Of a DNA stretch of 5,472 nt, positions 4,220 to 5,472 are shown in pieces. The stretch's first letter is position 1, and every line of letters begins with the position of its first letter. The stretch is from an uncultured Thermoproteales archaeon. Lineage in GTDB: Archaea > Thermoproteota > Thermoprotei > Thermoproteales > Thermoproteaceae. Below the pieces are notes generated by a model. The model did no database searches and was not told where the DNA came from. It was given only the letters and a program-made list of their open reading frames with translations. A program made the translations under genes and the position numbers. The stretch spans positions 1 through 5,472 of the forward strand of contig CAMLLK010000089.1 of NCBI GenBank assembly GCA_946480885.1. Direction: 5' to 3'.

Positions 4220-5472
4220 TTAAAGACCCGCTATAGCGCGTCTAACTCTCTTCGCCAATTCTTCATAGTGCTTTATGTCGGCAGGCGTCAACGATGGAGG
4301 TATTCTCTTAAACGCTTCTTCAAAATGGCGCCAGGAGACTGGCTTCGCCTTTACGGCTTTTTCTTTTATTGTCTCTCTCAACGCCAACATAGCTGCCTCT
4401 CTCACCAAAGCTGCAATATCAGCGCCAGTGTAGCCCTCTGCCCTCTTGGCTAATTCTTCAATATTTACGTCCTCTCCCAACTTTATCTTCTTTGTATGTA
4501 CCTTAAAGATCTCGAGCCTGGCCTTGAGGTCTGGAGGCGGTACGTAGATAACTCTGTCAAACCTCCCAGGTCTCAACAGGGCGGGGTCTAAAATATCTGG
4601 CCTATTAGTAGCGGCCATAACTACTACGTTTTTTAAAGTCCCAACGCCGTCCATCTCCGCCAATAATTGATTTACCATTCTATCCGTCACCCCCGAATCG
4701 CCTATTCTAGACCCCCTGGCGGGCGCTATAGAGTCTATTTCGTCAAAGAAAATAACACAGGGAGCAGCCATCCTCGCCTTTTTAAACACCTCTCTTATCG
4801 CCTTCTCAGACTCCCCCACCCATTTAGACAACAACTCTGGCCCTCTCACTGCGATGAAGTTAGCCCCCGACTCAGTGGCCACCGCCTTTGCGAACATAGT
4901 CTTACCGACGCCGGGCGGGCCAAATAATAAAATTCCCTTCGGCGGCTCTACCCCTATTTCTTCAAAATAGTGTTTATACTTCATAGGCCATTCTACTATC
5001 TCTCTCAACTCTTGTTTAATTGTCTCGTAGCCGCCTATATCCTCCCAATGGACCTCGGGTACTTCTATAATTACTTCTCTAAGCACAGTGGGGTGGACGT
5101 ATTTTATAGCATCCATAAAGTCCGACATCCCCACTTTCAATCTATTTAAAATGTCTTGTGGTATGACGTCCTCCTCTATATTAATCATCCCTTTATTCAT
5201 AGCTTTTCTCAACGCCGCCATAGCCGCCTCTTTCGCCAAAGCCGCTAGGTCTGCGCCTGTGTAGCCATGTGTAATTTCTGCAATTTTGTCCAGATCCACC
5301 TCGTCACCTGCTTGACACACGCCGTTTTCAATATCGTGTTTTGTACACAACGGCATATTTCTAGTGTGGACAGACAAAATTTCACGCCTCGCTCTTTTGT
5401 CAGGCATTGGGATGTGGATCTCTCTGTCGAATCTTCCTGGTCTTCTTAGGGCTGGGTCTACTGCGTCTGGTC
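4220..5472 (-). CDS. Cdc48/VAT (p97) AAA ATPase, 5' part outside the window
   Basis: Double-ring AAA unfoldase that extracts and unfolds proteins, as archaeal VAT and eukaryotic p97/Cdc48 do. The frame is open to the right edge. Numbering the 416 visible residues from the codon at 5470, the first residues are the end of D1, with the arginine-finger segment RRPGRFDR (9-16) and a lid helix GADLAAL. The N-terminal domain and most of D1 are missing. D2 is complete: WEDIGGYE near 142, Walker A GPPGVGKT (184-191), pore loop KWVG (216-219), Walker B with D243-E244, sensor N289, and arginine fingers R300 and R303. D2 therefore looks active. Two oddities stand out: a roughly 13-residue insertion with two cysteines in the D1 lid (42-54), and a C-terminus ending AIAGL without the HbYX proteasome-docking motif. 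A usual family length of about 730-760 implies roughly 320-340 residues lie upstream. A different AAA protein is unlikely given the tandem domains. Confidence 0.93.
   Translation of the reverse strand, partial: PDAVDPALRRPGRFDREIHIPMPDKRARREILSVHTRNMPLCTKHDIENGVCQAGDEVDLDKIAEITHGYTGADLAALAKEAAMAALRKAMNKGMINIEEDVIPQDILNRLKVGMSDFMDAIKYVHPTVLREVIIEVPEVHWEDIGGYETIKQELREIVEWPMKYKHYFEEIGVEPPKGILLFGPPGVGKTMFAKAVATESGANFIAVRGPELLSKWVGESEKAIREVFKKARMAAPCVIFFDEIDSIAPARGSRIGDSGVTDRMVNQLLAEMDGVGTLKNVVVMAATNRPDILDPALLRPGRFDRVIYVPPPDLKARLEIFKVHTKKIKLGEDVNIEELAKRAEGYTGADIAALVREAAMLALRETIKEKAVKAKPVSWRHFEEAFKRIPPSLTPADIKHYEELAKRVRRAIAGL

Overview
The window looks like chromosomal DNA of a hyperthermophilic crenarchaeon of the Pyrobaculum/Thermoproteales type. 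The support is archaeal uS11, a crenarchaeal-style Hsp20, a Cdc48/VAT-type AAA ATPase, a THUMP-SPOUT protein, A/T-rich TATA elements about 23-26 bp upstream of start codons (the spacing of leaderless mRNAs), GTG starts, and very tight packing. No mobile element, CRISPR array, rRNA or complete tRNA gene was seen.

Layout from left to right. Positions 1-140 hold no gene I can support. A radical-SAM protein of the AmmeMemoRadiSam (AmrS) family is on the minus strand at 141-1232. The gap to the next gene (1233-1390) is not empty. On the minus strand it carries two consecutive units with the box layout of archaeal C/D box methylation-guide sRNAs (1339-1388 and 1265-1311). Each has a TATA-like element about 24 bp upstream, and the radical-SAM gene's own TATA box follows. 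The D guide of the second sRNA is complementary over 12 nt to the tRNA D-arm sequence CGUAGCUCAGCU, which predicts ribose methylation at G10.

Next, all on the minus strand and probably one operon read from 3182 down to 1391, come a THUMP-SPOUT RNA methyltransferase, ribosomal protein uS11 (rps11), and a 92-residue protein of unknown function whose start overlaps the rps11 stop. A 48-bp gap with a near-symmetric TTTAAA core separates this operon from a divergent plus-strand gene for a DUF2258-like protein (3231-3683). That gene ends tail-to-tail with hsp20 (3680-4189, minus), sharing a TTAA. Upstream of hsp20, 30 bp away on the same strand, is the 3' part of a Cdc48/VAT ATPase gene that runs off the right edge.

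Two themes stand out. The left and middle parts deal with RNA modification and translation (THUMP-SPOUT enzyme, uS11, two guide-RNA candidates). The right part deals with protein quality control (Hsp20 next to Cdc48). Most functions are known at family level. The less ordinary content is the packed sRNA/promoter array at 1252-1416, the orphan 92-residue protein, and a 13-residue, two-cysteine insertion in the D1 domain of Cdc48.
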